A DNA stretch of 64,000 nucleotides from Clostridia bacterium (GCA_017473605.1 JAFUKM010000006.1:62001-126000), one strand, 5' to 3'. Positions 33,353 to 42,570 are shown, numbered from the stretch's first letter. Numbers and translations are program-made. Notes: generated by a model from the sequence alone, not told the origin.

Positions 33353-35137
33353 ATGGAAAGAAAGAAAATAGAAACGAATAAAAAATGGGATACCCAAGCC
33401 CTGTTCGAAAGCGACGAAGCTTGGGAAAAGGAATATCAAGCGGTAGAGCGCGAATACGGCGCGTACGATTTTTCCGCTTTTGACAACAAACTTTCGGATA
33501 AAGCCACGCTACTTCGCTGTTTATCTTTGTGCGACGAAGTGTCGCGCCGTATGGAAAAACTGTATATCTACGCGCACCTTCGTCACGACGAAGACGTACG
33601 AAACGCGGATACGACGGCGTCGCTCGCCCGCATTACGTCCCTGTTTTCCAAGATTTTTTCGCGGTTCGCGTTTATCGACCCGCAGCTTACCGCGCTCGAT
33701 GAAAAGACGTTGCAAGCGTTCATTGCCGACCCCGATTTTAAAGCGTACGATTATAAACTGAAAAAGGTGGAAAAGAGCAAGGCGCACGTTTTGAGCGAAA
33801 AGGAAGAAAAATTGCTTGCGCTCAGCAGCGACGTGTTCGGCGGTTTCCAAGACGTGTTTATGATGCTCGATAACGCCAATCTCAATTTGCCCACGGCGAC
33901 GTTTAAGGGGGAAGAAACGCAAATGAGCCACGGTATGTACGGCGTGGTGCTGCATACGGGAAACGCGCAAGAGCGGAAAGAGTGGTTTGAAAAATACTAC
34001 GATTCGTATATTAAGCTCATCGACGCGATTACGCAAACGTATTATAACAACGTAAAAAAGAACGTTTTGTATAAGACGGTAAGAAACTATAATAGCTGTT
34101 TGGAAATGGCGCTTTGCGACGAAGACGTAATGCCGATTGTGTACGAAAACCTTATTAAAGCCACGCACGAAGCGCTGCCCGTTATGCACGAATACGTTTC
34201 CGTAAGAAAGAAAGTATTGTCGGAAGAAGAACAACACGTCTACGATTTGTACGTTCCGCTCGTGGCGGACGCGGATATGTCGTTGCCTTTCGACGAGGCG
34301 TACGATTTGGTTGTGAAAGGTTTGGGGGCGCTCGGTAAAGACTATCAAGCGCTTTTGGAAAAGGCGAGAAAGGAACGTTGGATAGACGTATACGAAAACG
34401 AAGGGAAACGCAACGGCGCGTACAGCGCAGGCTCGTACGACGCGCCCCACCCGTACGTGCTTTTGAATTATCAGCCCACCACCAACGATATCTTTACGAT
34501 AGCGCACGAAATGGGGCATGCGTTGCATACGTATAAATCGAAAAACGCGCAGCCGTATTCCAAGGCAAGCTATACCATTTTCTTGGCGGAAATTGCAAGT
34601 ACGGTCAACGAAGTTCTGCTTTTGAAATATTTGTATAAAGAGAGCAAGGACAAGAATTTGAAGAAATATTTGCTTAATTACTATATGGACACCCTTCGCG
34701 CGACGCTTTTCCGTCAAACGCAGTTTGCGGAATTCGAACAAAAGGCGCACGAAAAGGTAGAGAAAGGGGAAGCGTTAACGAAAGACAGTCTTTGCGCGCT
34801 GTATTACGATTTGAATAAACAATATTACGGCGAAGGGCTTGTCCACGACGATAAGATAGCGTACGAGTGGGCGAGAATTCCCCATTTCTACAATGCGTTT
34901 TACGTGTACAAATACGCAACGGGTATCATTTCGGCAATATCGATAGTCAAGCGTATTTTAACGGAAGGGGAAAGCGCGGTAAAGGACTATTTCGAGTTCT
35001 TATCGTCGGGCGGCAGCACCGACCCCGTTTCCATCTTGCAAAAGGCAGGCGTAGACTTGACGACGGATAAACCGTTCAAGGCGGCAATGACGGAATTCGA
35101 AGATACGCTTAACGAGTTTAAGAGTTTGTTAGACTAA
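33353..35137 (+). CDS. pepF: oligoendopeptidase F
   Basis: M3B zinc metallopeptidase, 594 residues, hydrolysing short peptides in the cytoplasm. The zinc site HEMGH (385-389) with the distal Glu in LAEIASTVNE and active-site tyrosines in the C-terminal NAFYVYKYATG region are present. The start at 33353 is chosen against the longer frame at 33272, which overlaps UPF0210. Confidence 0.95.
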   Translation: MERKKIETNKKWDTQALFESDEAWEKEYQAVEREYGAYDFSAFDNKLSDKATLLRCLSLCDEVSRRMEKLYIYAHLRHDEDVRNADTTASLARITSLFSKIFSRFAFIDPQLTALDEKTLQAFIADPDFKAYDYKLKKVEKSKAHVLSEKEEKLLALSSDVFGGFQDVFMMLDNANLNLPTATFKGEETQMSHGMYGVVLHTGNAQERKEWFEKYYDSYIKLIDAITQTYYNNVKKNVLYKTVRNYNSCLEMALCDEDVMPIVYENLIKATHEALPVMHEYVSVRKKVLSEEEQHVYDLYVPLVADADMSLPFDEAYDLVVKGLGALGKDYQALLEKARKERWIDVYENEGKRNGAYSAGSYDAPHPYVLLNYQPTTNDIFTIAHEMGHALHTYKSKNAQPYSKASYTIFLAEIASTVNEVLLLKYLYKESKDKNLKKYLLNYYMDTLRATLFRQTQFAEFEQKAHEKVEKGEALTKDSLCALYYDLNKQYYGEGLVHDDKIAYEWARIPHFYNAFYVYKYATGIISAISIVKRILTEGESAVKDYFEFLSSGGSTDPVSILQKAGVDLTTDKPFKAAMTEFEDTLNEFKSLLD

Positions 35138-35148
35138 CGCCTTGTAGC

Positions 35149-35190
35149 AACTTCACTTTTACGCAAAGCGTAAAAACTTCACTTTTATTA
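35149..35190. repeat. short palindromic AACTTCAC intergenic repeat
   Basis: Two ACTTCACTTTTA direct repeats flank a hairpin TTTTACGC-AAA-GCGTAAAA (35157-35175). Between pepF and dnaB. Confidence 0.6.
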
Positions 35191-35211
35191 CACGATAAGG
35201 AAGAAAACACT

Positions 35212-36714
35212 ATGGCAATCAACGTAAACACAATGCCTTATAACCGCGACGCGGAAATGGCGCTTTTGGGCTGTTTCTTGATGGATAACGATATCGTTGC
35301 GGAGCTTGTGGAAAAGGTTTCGGAAGAAGACTTTTACCAAGAATCGCATAAATTTATTATCCGCGCAATGCGAAAAGTATTCGAGAGCCGTAAGCCCGTG
35401 GATTTGGTTACGGTATCCGATTATTTGGATAGCGAAGGCAACTTGGATAAAGCAGGCGGACTTGCATATCTTACCGAATTGGCGCAAATCACGCCCAGCG
35501 CGGCAAACTATAAATCGTATTACGAAATCGTTACGCGAGACAGCGTCAATCGTAAACTGATTCGCGCGGCGAGAAAGATTATCGAAACGTCTACGTCGTC
35601 TACGGACGAAAAGACGTCGTTAAACTTTGCGGAAAAGGCGATTTACGATATTTCAAGAGAAACGGAAACGTCGGCGCTTTTGGGTATGGAAGAAGGGGAT
35701 ATCATCGGCGACGTCTTGCATAAATTCGAGATGTTGCAAACGGACCCCGATTCGTTCAAAGGCGTGCCGACGGGATTTAAGCACTTGGACAGAATGACCA
35801 ACGGTTTGCAGGCGGGCGCGCTCATCGTCCTTGCCGCCCGTCCCGGTATGGGTAAAACGTCGCTCGCGATGAACTTGGTCGAACATGCCGCGCTCCGCGC
35901 GAAAAAGACGTGCGCCGTGTTCTCGCTCGAAATGCCAAGACGTGAAATCGTGCAAAGACTTATTTGCTCGTATGCCAACGTGAGCATGGCAAACGCTTTG
36001 GCAGGGAAATTGAGCGCGAAAGAGTGGAAAAAACTGATGGTTGCCGCGGATAAATTGCGTACGAGTAATATTTATATCGACGATTCGTCGCGTATCACGC
36101 CCAACGAAATCCTTTCCAAATGCCGTAGATTAAAGACGACGGCAGGCGGCGTGGATATGATTATGATTGACTATATCCAGTTGATGTCGAGCGGCGATTC
36201 GAAAATGGCAGGCGCGGAAAACAGACAACAGGAAGTCGCGTCGATTACCCGTGATTTGAAGATTATGGCAAAGGAATTAAGCGTGCCCGTTATCGCGCTT
36301 TCCCAGCTTCGCCGTATCCAATCGAAAGAACCTACTCTTTCCGACCTTCGTGAATCGGGCGCTATCGAGCAAGACGCCGATATCGTAATGTTCATCAACC
36401 GTCCCGAAGCGGTGGCAACCAGCGAAGAATTGGAAACGGGTAAAGTCGTGAAAGGCGCGGCGGAACTGATAATCGCCAAGCACAGAAGCGGCGCGCAAGG
36501 CAGGGTGTCTTTGAAATTCATCGGCGAGTGTACGAAATTCGTGGACGTGGACGAACAAAACAAGGAAGACGAACCGCCCTCGTATTCGTATGCGCCGCAA
36601 GAATACGACGACGACCAAGAATACGAAGCGCCCGAAGACGATTACACGCCTCCCGAACCGCCTATGCGTAAAGGGGATTTGAAGGGTATGGAAGACGAAG
36701 AATTGCCCTATTAA
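35212..36714 (+). CDS. dnaB: replicative DNA helicase
   Basis: Hexameric 5'-3' helicase (DnaB, called DnaC in Bacillus), 500 residues. N-terminal helical domain (NRDAEMALLGCFLMDND), RecA core with Walker A ARPGMGKTS near 210-218, VDMIMIDYIQLM Walker B, and the arginine-finger region SDLRESGAIEQDAD. A Pro/Tyr/Asp-rich C-terminal tail of about 45 residues is unusual in length but plausible. RBS AAGGAAG. The loader AAA+ ATPase is not in the window. Confidence 0.96.
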   Translation: MAINVNTMPYNRDAEMALLGCFLMDNDIVAELVEKVSEEDFYQESHKFIIRAMRKVFESRKPVDLVTVSDYLDSEGNLDKAGGLAYLTELAQITPSAANYKSYYEIVTRDSVNRKLIRAARKIIETSTSSTDEKTSLNFAEKAIYDISRETETSALLGMEEGDIIGDVLHKFEMLQTDPDSFKGVPTGFKHLDRMTNGLQAGALIVLAARPGMGKTSLAMNLVEHAALRAKKTCAVFSLEMPRREIVQRLICSYANVSMANALAGKLSAKEWKKLMVAADKLRTSNIYIDDSSRITPNEILSKCRRLKTTAGGVDMIMIDYIQLMSSGDSKMAGAENRQQEVASITRDLKIMAKELSVPVIALSQLRRIQSKEPTLSDLRESGAIEQDADIVMFINRPEAVATSEELETGKVVKGAAELIIAKHRSGAQGRVSLKFIGECTKFVDVDEQNKEDEPPSYSYAPQEYDDDQEYEAPEDDYTPPEPPMRKGDLKGMEDEELPY

Positions 36715-36718
36715 GCTT

Positions 36719-37747
36719 ATGCAAACGAAGATAAAACCGATTACGGAAGAAAGCCTAATCGAAGCGAAAAACATCATAGAAAACGGCGGCGTGGTGGCAA
36801 TCCCGACGGAAACGGTGTACGGCTTGGGCGGCAACGCCTTTGACGATACCGCCGTCAAAAAGATATTCGAAGTGAAAGGTCGTCCCAACGACAATCCGCT
36901 TATCGCGCACGTGCATAAGGATTACGATTTGTCGCAAATTGTCGACGAGCAGCCGCCTTATGCCAAGAAACTCCGCGAAGCGTTTTGCCCCGGCCCTTTA
37001 ACGCTCGTCTATCCGTCGAAGAATAAGGTTAGTCCGTTTGTGTCCTGCGGCTTGGATACGCTTGCGGTGCGTATACCGTCGCACGAAGGGGCGCAGGCTT
37101 TTTTGAAGGCGGTGGGTATTCCCATCGTTGCGCCCAGCGCCAATTTGTCAAGGCACGTCAGTCCCACTTCGGCGCAGCACGTATTCGACGATTTTGACGG
37201 AAAAATCCCGCTTATTTTGGACGGCGGAAATTGCGTTGGGGGGATTGAGAGTACGGTGTGCGATTGCACGGGAGAATATCCCGTAATTCTCCGTCCGGGA
37301 TTGGTTACCAAAGAGATGATTGAAAGCGTGGTCGGCAAGTGCGGAGAATATATCCCGAAATTGGAAAAAGGGGAAAAGGTAAAAAGTCCGGGGGTGTTGT
37401 ACAAGCACTATTCGCCCCGATGTAAGACGGTGCTTTTTTCGGCAAAAAACGTGGAAAACGCAATTTTGCGATATAGGCAGGAAAGCCTTGAAAATAAAGG
37501 CGTAGCGGTTCTGTGTGAAGAAAAGTGGATTTCGCTTTTTGAAAAAGCGGGCGCTAAATGCCTGAATCTTGGGAAAAATCAGGCGGAAATGGCAACGCGC
37601 TTGTATCGCTTGCTTCGGGAAGCGGAAACGGTATGCGACGTGCTCATCGTGATAGAACCGACGGAAAAAGGCGGTATTATGACGGGGGTTATGAACCGTT
37701 TGCAAAAGGCTTGCGCTTCGGAGGATATCCCCCACGAAAAGGAATAA
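36719..37747 (+). CDS. L-threonylcarbamoyladenylate synthase (Sua5 type)
   Basis: First step of t6A synthesis: threonine, bicarbonate and ATP to threonylcarbamoyl-AMP. 342 residues, with the YrdC domain (IPTETVYGLGGNAFD, KGRPNDNPLIAHV, PSANLSRHVSPT) followed by the additional C-terminal Sua5 domain after a linker at KSPGVLYKHYSPR. Starts 4 bp after dnaB with a poor RBS, so translation is likely coupled. Complements tsaE/tsaB at 13.6 kb. Confidence 0.94.
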   Translation: MQTKIKPITEESLIEAKNIIENGGVVAIPTETVYGLGGNAFDDTAVKKIFEVKGRPNDNPLIAHVHKDYDLSQIVDEQPPYAKKLREAFCPGPLTLVYPSKNKVSPFVSCGLDTLAVRIPSHEGAQAFLKAVGIPIVAPSANLSRHVSPTSAQHVFDDFDGKIPLILDGGNCVGGIESTVCDCTGEYPVILRPGLVTKEMIESVVGKCGEYIPKLEKGEKVKSPGVLYKHYSPRCKTVLFSAKNVENAILRYRQESLENKGVAVLCEEKWISLFEKAGAKCLNLGKNQAEMATRLYRLLREAETVCDVLIVIEPTEKGGIMTGVMNRLQKACASEDIPHEKE

Positions 37748-37776
37748 TTTAACGAAAGCAAAGGGGCAGGTACAAG

Positions 37777-38358
37777 GTGAAAAGAAAGACGTTGAAAAAA
37801 TTAATCGTGTTCGTATGCACGGGTAACACCTGCCGTTCGCCGATGGCGGAGTATATTTTCCGCAAAAAAGCGGAAGCATTGGGTTTGACGAAGCTGAAAG
37901 TAACGTCGGCGGGCACACACGCGGTAAAAGGCGACAAAATGAACGAAAAATCGGCGGAAATCCTTATAAATAAAGGGTTTGACACGGTTACGTTCAAAGC
38001 GAAAAGCATAGACGAAAAAATGCTGAAACAATCGCTTGCAATCGTTTGTATGACTGACGCTCAAAGGGATATGCTGATGGAAATGCGTTGGCAGGTTTTG
38101 CGCGCGGCAGGCGAAGAAGAAATCGAAAATAACGTCTATTCGTTTTCCGAACTTGCAGGGTATCAAGTAATGGACCCGTACGGAAAAGATATGGAGTGTT
38201 ATCGCTACGTATACGAGCTTATCGAAGGGGGTATGTCCGCGTTGACGGAAAAATTGCTGCCCAAACAAATACAAGAAAAACTGAAAGAAAAGCCGAAAAC
38301 GGCTACAAAAACAACGAAAAAAACGCCAAATAAAGGCAAAAAGGAGAAAAAAATATGA
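37777..38358 (+). CDS. low-molecular-weight protein tyrosine phosphatase with basic tail
   Basis: 193 residues. P-loop VCTGNTCRS with Cys14 and Arg20, and general acid Asp133 in MDPYG. The last 35 residues are a lysine/threonine-rich tail beyond the usual fold (about 150 residues), possibly for membrane or nucleic-acid contact. GTG start preceded by AAAGGGG at some distance. The Sua5-phosphatase-RpiB order is common in Clostridia; overlaps rpiB by four bases. Confidence 0.92.
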   Translation: MKRKTLKKLIVFVCTGNTCRSPMAEYIFRKKAEALGLTKLKVTSAGTHAVKGDKMNEKSAEILINKGFDTVTFKAKSIDEKMLKQSLAIVCMTDAQRDMLMEMRWQVLRAAGEEEIENNVYSFSELAGYQVMDPYGKDMECYRYVYELIEGGMSALTEKLLPKQIQEKLKEKPKTATKTTKKTPNKGKKEKKI

Positions 38359-38807
38359 AAATAGCGATTGCATGCGACCATGGCGGCTTGAATTTGAAAA
38401 ACGCGATGAAAGCGTACGTAGAAAAACTCGGACACGAAACGGTGGATTTCGGTACGTACACCAAAGATTCGTGCGATTATCCCGATTTTGCGGCGGCTGC
38501 GGCGGAAGCAGTGGCAAGCGGAAAATGCGAAAGGGGTATCGTAGTATGCTCTTCGGGTATCGGCGTATCGATTGTCGCAAACAAAGTACCCGGAGTACGT
38601 TGTGCGCATTGCCACGATTTGTACTGCGCGAAATACACCCGTTTGCATAACGATGCCAATATGATTGCTTTTGGCGAAAAGGTTGTCGGGGAAGGCATGA
38701 TGCAAGAAATCGTGTATACGTTTTTGACGACGGAATTCGAAGGCGGCGAACGCCACGAACGTCGCGTTGCCAAGATTAAGGCGTTGGAAGCAAAGTATAG
38801 CAAATAA
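38355..38807 (+). CDS. rpiB: ribose-5-phosphate isomerase B
   Basis: Interconverts ribose 5-phosphate and ribulose 5-phosphate. 150 residues with ACDHGGLNLK, DYPDFA, CSSGIGVSI and the HNDANMIAFGE segment. Translationally coupled to the phosphatase. Confidence 0.95.
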   Translation: MKIAIACDHGGLNLKNAMKAYVEKLGHETVDFGTYTKDSCDYPDFAAAAAEAVASGKCERGIVVCSSGIGVSIVANKVPGVRCAHCHDLYCAKYTRLHNDANMIAFGEKVVGEGMMQEIVYTFLTTEFEGGERHERRVAKIKALEAKYSK

Positions 38808-38835
38808 GGCGTTAAACGCGCATGGGTAGGGGTAT

Positions 38836-39540
38836 ATGCAACGGATTATAGCCATTGGCGGCGGGGAATTGAGAGAAAGAACCACGCTGAAAATAGACGA
38901 ATATATCGCAGGACTTGCAAAGGAACGAGCGGGGGAAAGACGCGCGAACGCGCTGTTTATTCCCACGGCAAGCCACGATTTTATGCCCTATTATAACACC
39001 TTTCATAAGGTGTATACGGGTGTTTTCGATATCAAGACGGACGTTGCATTGACCGTATTCAAAGAGCCTGATTTAGAACGCCTGAAAGCCAAATTCGAGA
39101 AAGCGGATATGATATACGTGGGCGGCGGGGATACCGTTTTTATGATACAGTCTTGGAAAAAATCGGGATTGTTGTCGCTCATTAAAGACGCATATGATAG
39201 GGGCGTTATTCTTGCGGGACTTTCGGCAGGGGCGATTTGTTGGTTTTCGGATATTTATACGGACTCGGCTTTAATCAACGGAGAAACGGAAGAAAAGTAC
39301 GCTATGTTTTCGGGATTAGGTTGGAAAAAAGGCGTAATTTCTCCCCATTATAACGTAAGAACGCTTGACTTCGATAAAATTGTGTGCTATAATTACGAGA
39401 GTGCTTTGGGGATAGAAGACAACGCGGCAATCGTGATAGAAAACGGCGAAATTGTCGGAAGCGTATCGAGCGGCGGCAAAGCGTGGGAGCTTATCCGAAA
39501 AGACGAAAAGATAGAAAAAAGGGAAATTGCGGAGATATAA
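38836..39540 (+). CDS. peptidase E family protein (S51)
   Basis: Serine peptidase of the dipeptidase E/cyanophycinase fold, 234 residues. N-terminal IIAIGGGELR, FIPTASHD, YVGGGDTVFM, nucleophile serine in GLSAGAICWF and the ISPHYNVRT histidine region. RBS TAGGGG. Last protein of the long run before tRNA-Leu. Confidence 0.92.
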   Translation: MQRIIAIGGGELRERTTLKIDEYIAGLAKERAGERRANALFIPTASHDFMPYYNTFHKVYTGVFDIKTDVALTVFKEPDLERLKAKFEKADMIYVGGGDTVFMIQSWKKSGLLSLIKDAYDRGVILAGLSAGAICWFSDIYTDSALINGETEEKYAMFSGLGWKKGVISPHYNVRTLDFDKIVCYNYESALGIEDNAAIVIENGEIVGSVSSGGKAWELIRKDEKIEKREIAEI

Positions 39541-39557
39541 GCGATTTCCGAACATAC

Positions 39558-39642
39558 GCGGACGTGGCGAAATTGGCAGACGCGCAGGTTTCAGGTTCCT
39601 GTGGGTAACACCGTGTGGGTTCAAATCCCTTCGTCCGCACCA
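39558..39642 (+). tRNA. tRNA-Leu (anticodon CAG)
   Basis: 85 nt with encoded CCA: acceptor GCGGACG/CGTCCGC, D-arm GGCGAAATTGGCAGACGC, anticodon loop TTCAGGT, class II variable arm and T-arm GGTTCAAATCC. The anticodon stem closes with a U-U mismatch. Confidence 0.95.
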
Positions 39643-39644
39643 GT

Positions 39645-39681
39645 AAATCGACAAGTTTCGATAGAGGCTTGTCGATTTTTT
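39645..39681 (+). terminator. terminator after tRNA-Leu
   Basis: AAATCGACAAG / CTTGTCGATTT stem with 12-nt loop and T6 run. Confidence 0.85.
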
Positions 39682-39731
39682 CCTATCTATACAAATTGCT
39701 TATACCAAGCAAAAAAGGTGGCAGTAGTCTA

Positions 39732-39759
39732 TTGACAAAGAAAAAATGTATGTTATAAT
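39732..39759 (+). promoter_or_regulatory. sigma-A promoter of the barnase/barstar cassette
   Basis: TTGACA (39732-39737), 16 bp, TATAAT (39754-39759). Confidence 0.8.
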
Positions 39760-39801
39760 ACGTTCACGTTTGCAAGCGAAATAAAAGGTACGTGAGGTAT
39801 T

Positions 39802-40392
39802 ATGGGAATTTTAAGTGACATATTCGAAAGTGTAGTTAACTTTTTTAAGGGAATAACAACAAACTATAATAAGTCGAATCGATGGAAAGAGTGGCTGTTG
39901 GGGAAAAACCCGAATCATTGTTGGTATTGTATAAAACAAAATCATAAGATTTTTGAAGTCATCAATGGTGTGGTGTATATTCCTGAAGGGGAACGAGAAC
40001 CACCAGTTCATATGAATTGTGGATGTTATTTCGATTGGTTGAGAATGGTTGCAATAGGTGCGGCTACAATGTTTGGGGCAGAGGGGGCTGATTACTGGAT
40101 ATACCATTATGGAAAGTTGCCAGATAATTATATATCTAAAGAAGAAGCAAAAGCTCTTGGATGGAAACCGATATTAGGTAATTTAGATGAGGTTGCACCA
40201 GGAAAAATGATAGGTGGAAGTGTTTATGGGAATCGCGATAGAAAACTTCCTTCCGCGCCAGGAAGAATTTGGTATGAATGTGATATAGATTATCAAGGCG
40301 GTTACCGTAATAATGCGCGATTAATTTATTCGAGCGATGGCTTAATCTTTAAGACGGACGACCATTACACGTCGTTTATAGCAGTTGAATAA
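39802..40392 (+). CDS. barnase-like ribonuclease toxin with Cys-rich N-terminal domain
   Basis: 196 residues. From residue 107 (LPDNYISKEEAKALGW) to the end it aligns with barnase. Key barnase residues are all conserved: Lys135 (K27), Glu159 (E73, WYECDIDY), Arg169 and Arg173 (R83, R87) and His188 (H102, DDHYTSF), so an active guanyl-specific RNase is expected. Residues 1-100 differ: an amphipathic start, then CWYC (40-43) and HMNCGC (70-75), a possible zinc site like pre-toxin segments in polymorphic toxins. No signal peptide is visible. Own promoter, RBS TGAGGT, distinctly AT-rich, next to a tRNA: likely horizontally acquired. The next gene is its inhibitor. Confidence 0.9.
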   Translation: MGILSDIFESVVNFFKGITTNYNKSNRWKEWLLGKNPNHCWYCIKQNHKIFEVINGVVYIPEGEREPPVHMNCGCYFDWLRMVAIGAATMFGAEGADYWIYHYGKLPDNYISKEEAKALGWKPILGNLDEVAPGKMIGGSVYGNRDRKLPSAPGRIWYECDIDYQGGYRNNARLIYSSDGLIFKTDDHYTSFIAVE

Positions 40393-40405
40393 AAGGAGAA
40401 GTAAA

Positions 40406-40687
40406 ATGACAAAATACATATTTAATAGAAACGAATTTGCTTGGGCGGAAGAATTTTACGACGTCATCAAAAAGAAAATGGGACTCCCTGATTATTTCGG
40501 CTGTAATGCGGATGCGCTTTGGGATATGCTGACGGGGTATATTGATACGCCTTGTGAAATCGTTTTGGTTGGATTTGCTAAAGAAGAAAACGTATATAAT
40601 AAAAATTTTCTTCAACGGATTATTTCTTGCTTTGAAGATGCGGCAAAAGAATATCCTGAACAATTCAAGGTGACAAAAATAGCATAA
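40406..40687 (+). CDS. barstar family ribonuclease inhibitor
   Basis: 93 residues, immunity protein for the RNase 13 bp upstream. The inhibitory helix is recognisable as LPDYFGCNADALWDMLTGY: Asp36 and Asp40 correspond to barstar Asp35 and Asp39, which block the barnase active site. Strong AGGAG RBS favours high expression relative to the toxin. ATG 40406 is used; an in-frame TTG at 40385 lies before the RBS. Confidence 0.93.
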   Translation: MTKYIFNRNEFAWAEEFYDVIKKKMGLPDYFGCNADALWDMLTGYIDTPCEIVLVGFAKEENVYNKNFLQRIISCFEDAAKEYPEQFKVTKIA

Positions 40688-40755
40688 AACTCTTTTCCGC
40701 TGGGTTCAAGTCAGTAACCCAAAATCACTTTACAGCAGAATTGTACATAACGGAC

Positions 40756-40793
40756 AAAAATGCAGGACGCCGTGGGTGTCCTGCATTTTTTTT
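40756..40793 (+). terminator. terminator of the barnase/barstar cassette
   Basis: ATGCAGGAC / GTCCTGCAT stem with 9-nt loop and a T8 run; A5 on the 5' side also serves the convergent lipase gene. Confidence 0.9.
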
Positions 40794-41415
40794 AATTTCT
40801 GTTTTCGTATAACCAAAGCTCTTTTAAAATATTTTCAGATAAGTGCGCTTCTACAAAAGAGTATTTGCCACGTGTGCCGATTTCTAATAATGTACCCGTA
40901 TGCTTGAATCCTAAAAGGGCAGGGGGTAAATGGGTGACAATGTCGTTCAAATTCCGCACAACGGTAAATTTTGTCCAACGCGCTTTCAGTTTGGCAGTAG
41001 GGATACCCCAAAAGACGCGCGGCGAGCCAAAACCGTAACTCTCTGTTGTGGTGCGCAGGTCGGGACGGTGATACCAAACGTATTCGTGGCAAAGCATAGC
41101 AAGCGCGCCGCCGTGCGAATAACCTGCAATGACTATTTTTCGTACGCTTTTATCGGAAATTTCATCTGCGAGAAAAGGCTCGATTTCCTTCCAGGTTCGC
41201 AAAAATCCGCGGTGAGCAAACCATACCGTTTTTCCCATACGCTTGTAAGGTTTTACGGGGAAGTCAAGGTTGTTTTTCCAGTCGTTTTTGCCCGACGAGC
41301 CTTGAAAAAAGATATAAAGCGCGTCGTTTTCCCGCTTCACGGCGTAATTGGCTGAACGCCCGACTTGGGAATAGGGAATATGTAAACAAGCGGAAAATAA
41401 AGCGTATAAAGTCAT
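40792..41415 (-). CDS. class 3 lipase-like serine hydrolase
   Basis: 207 residues. Nucleophile Ser100 in IAGYSHGGALA, probable acid in RNLNDIVTHLPP and His near the C-terminus in VEAHLSENI; the first half has the FFQGSSGKNDWKNN loop of class 3 lipases. No convincing signal peptide, though the N-terminal 12 residues are hydrophobic. RBS GGAGGG. Acts on an ester lipid of unknown identity. Confidence 0.85.
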   Translation of the reverse strand: MTLYALFSACLHIPYSQVGRSANYAVKRENDALYIFFQGSSGKNDWKNNLDFPVKPYKRMGKTVWFAHRGFLRTWKEIEPFLADEISDKSVRKIVIAGYSHGGALAMLCHEYVWYHRPDLRTTTESYGFGSPRVFWGIPTAKLKARWTKFTVVRNLNDIVTHLPPALLGFKHTGTLLEIGTRGKYSFVEAHLSENILKELWLYENRN

Positions 41416-41614
41416 AATTTACCCTCCTTTTTACTATATTCTGTCAACGAAAAAAATGCGAAACGTATTCCCGCTCCGTGGAAATATTTTCCAAATGAAA
41501 TCAAACGACGTATTGCTTGGGCAGCCACCGCTAAAAGCGCAAGTCCTGTTTGATTGAAAAACAGCGGCTTTCCATGGGTGCAGTAGTTTTCTTTTATCAA
41601 AATGCGAAAAACTC

Positions 41615-41644
41615 TTGTCAAACGTGTAAGGCGTATGTTATACT
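41615..41644 (+). promoter_or_regulatory. sigma-A promoter of the DUF1295 gene
   Basis: TTGTCA (41615-41620), 18 bp, TATACT (41639-41644). Confidence 0.6.
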
Positions 41645-41674
41645 GTATAAGGCACGCGCAAGGGGGGAGTGTTT

Positions 41675-42553
41675 ATGAAAATCAATCGTTTGACGAGTTT
41701 TATCATTATTGCCGCAGTTTACGCTTTGGCGACAGTCTTAGGCGTATGGGTATATTTTGCAATTTCGGGCGCGGTATGGCTGCGCTTGCTGATTGCCGAT
41801 TGCGTTGCTACGGTAGTAACGTTCGTGTTCAGCTTAATTTTTCGCAATGCGTCCGTGTACGACCCGTATTGGAGTGTACAACCGATAATCATCGTATTTG
41901 CCTTTTTATTTGCGGGCGGAGTAACGTTACCTAAAATTTTGATATGCGTTATAATCGGGCTTTGGGGCGTTCGGCTGACGGCGAATTGGGCATATACCTT
42001 TCACGGATTGGCTTATCAGGACTGGCGTTACACTTCGTTAAAAGAGAAAACAGGTGCGTTTTATCCGTTCGTTAACTTTTTCGGGATACATCTCGTTCCT
42101 ACGTTAATCGTTTACGCCTGTACGTTGCCTGCAATATACGTAATGCAAAGTTTGGAATCGTTTAATCCCCTTTGCTTGATAGGGCTTGTTATTTCTTTGT
42201 TTGCCGTCGTTTTGCAAGCTACGGCGGATATTCAAATGCATAAATATCGTAAAAACCGCACGGGGAATTTTATTCGAACGGGCGTTTGGAAATACTCGCG
42301 TCACCCGAATTATCTTGCGGAAATTTGTATGTGGTGGGGAATAGCCCTTTTTACCGTTTTTCAGGTCGGTTTTGAGTGGTATTATCTAATCGGCGCGCTT
42401 TTAAATACGTTGCTGTTCTTGTTTGTAAGTATTCCGCTGGCGGATGGGCGACAATCAAAGAAAGAGGGTTTTGCCGAATATAAGCAGCAAACGCGAATGC
42501 TGCTGCCTATTAAAAAACACAACGGTTTGGGTAAAAAAATGGAGCGGCAGTGA
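41675..42553 (+). CDS. DUF1295 integral membrane protein
   Basis: 292 residues with about seven membrane helices. The C-terminal block WKYSRHPNYLAEICMWWG and IPLADGRQ are typical of DUF1295, related to steroid 5-alpha-reductase and isoprenylcysteine methyltransferase folds. Reaction unknown; lipid-type substrate likely. ATG 41675 preferred over GTG 41669 because the purine run AGGGGGGAG ends 5 bp upstream. Confidence 0.88.
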   Translation: MKINRLTSFIIIAAVYALATVLGVWVYFAISGAVWLRLLIADCVATVVTFVFSLIFRNASVYDPYWSVQPIIIVFAFLFAGGVTLPKILICVIIGLWGVRLTANWAYTFHGLAYQDWRYTSLKEKTGAFYPFVNFFGIHLVPTLIVYACTLPAIYVMQSLESFNPLCLIGLVISLFAVVLQATADIQMHKYRKNRTGNFIRTGVWKYSRHPNYLAEICMWWGIALFTVFQVGFEWYYLIGALLNTLLFLFVSIPLADGRQSKKEGFAEYKQQTRMLLPIKKHNGLGKKMERQ

Positions 42554-42570
42554 AAAAATCCGCAATTTAC

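Noticed and set aside
40702..40724. GGGTTCAAGTC similar to the T-arm of tRNA-Leu, possible attachment-site remnant
   Set aside because: Only about 10 bases match, no longer direct repeat of the tRNA 3' end was found and no integrase is present.
41412..41621. 69-codon minus-strand frame upstream of the lipase gene
   Set aside because: No RBS, no recognised domain; it would overlap the promoter of the DUF1295 gene and contains only a chance palindrome (GGAAATATTTTCC).
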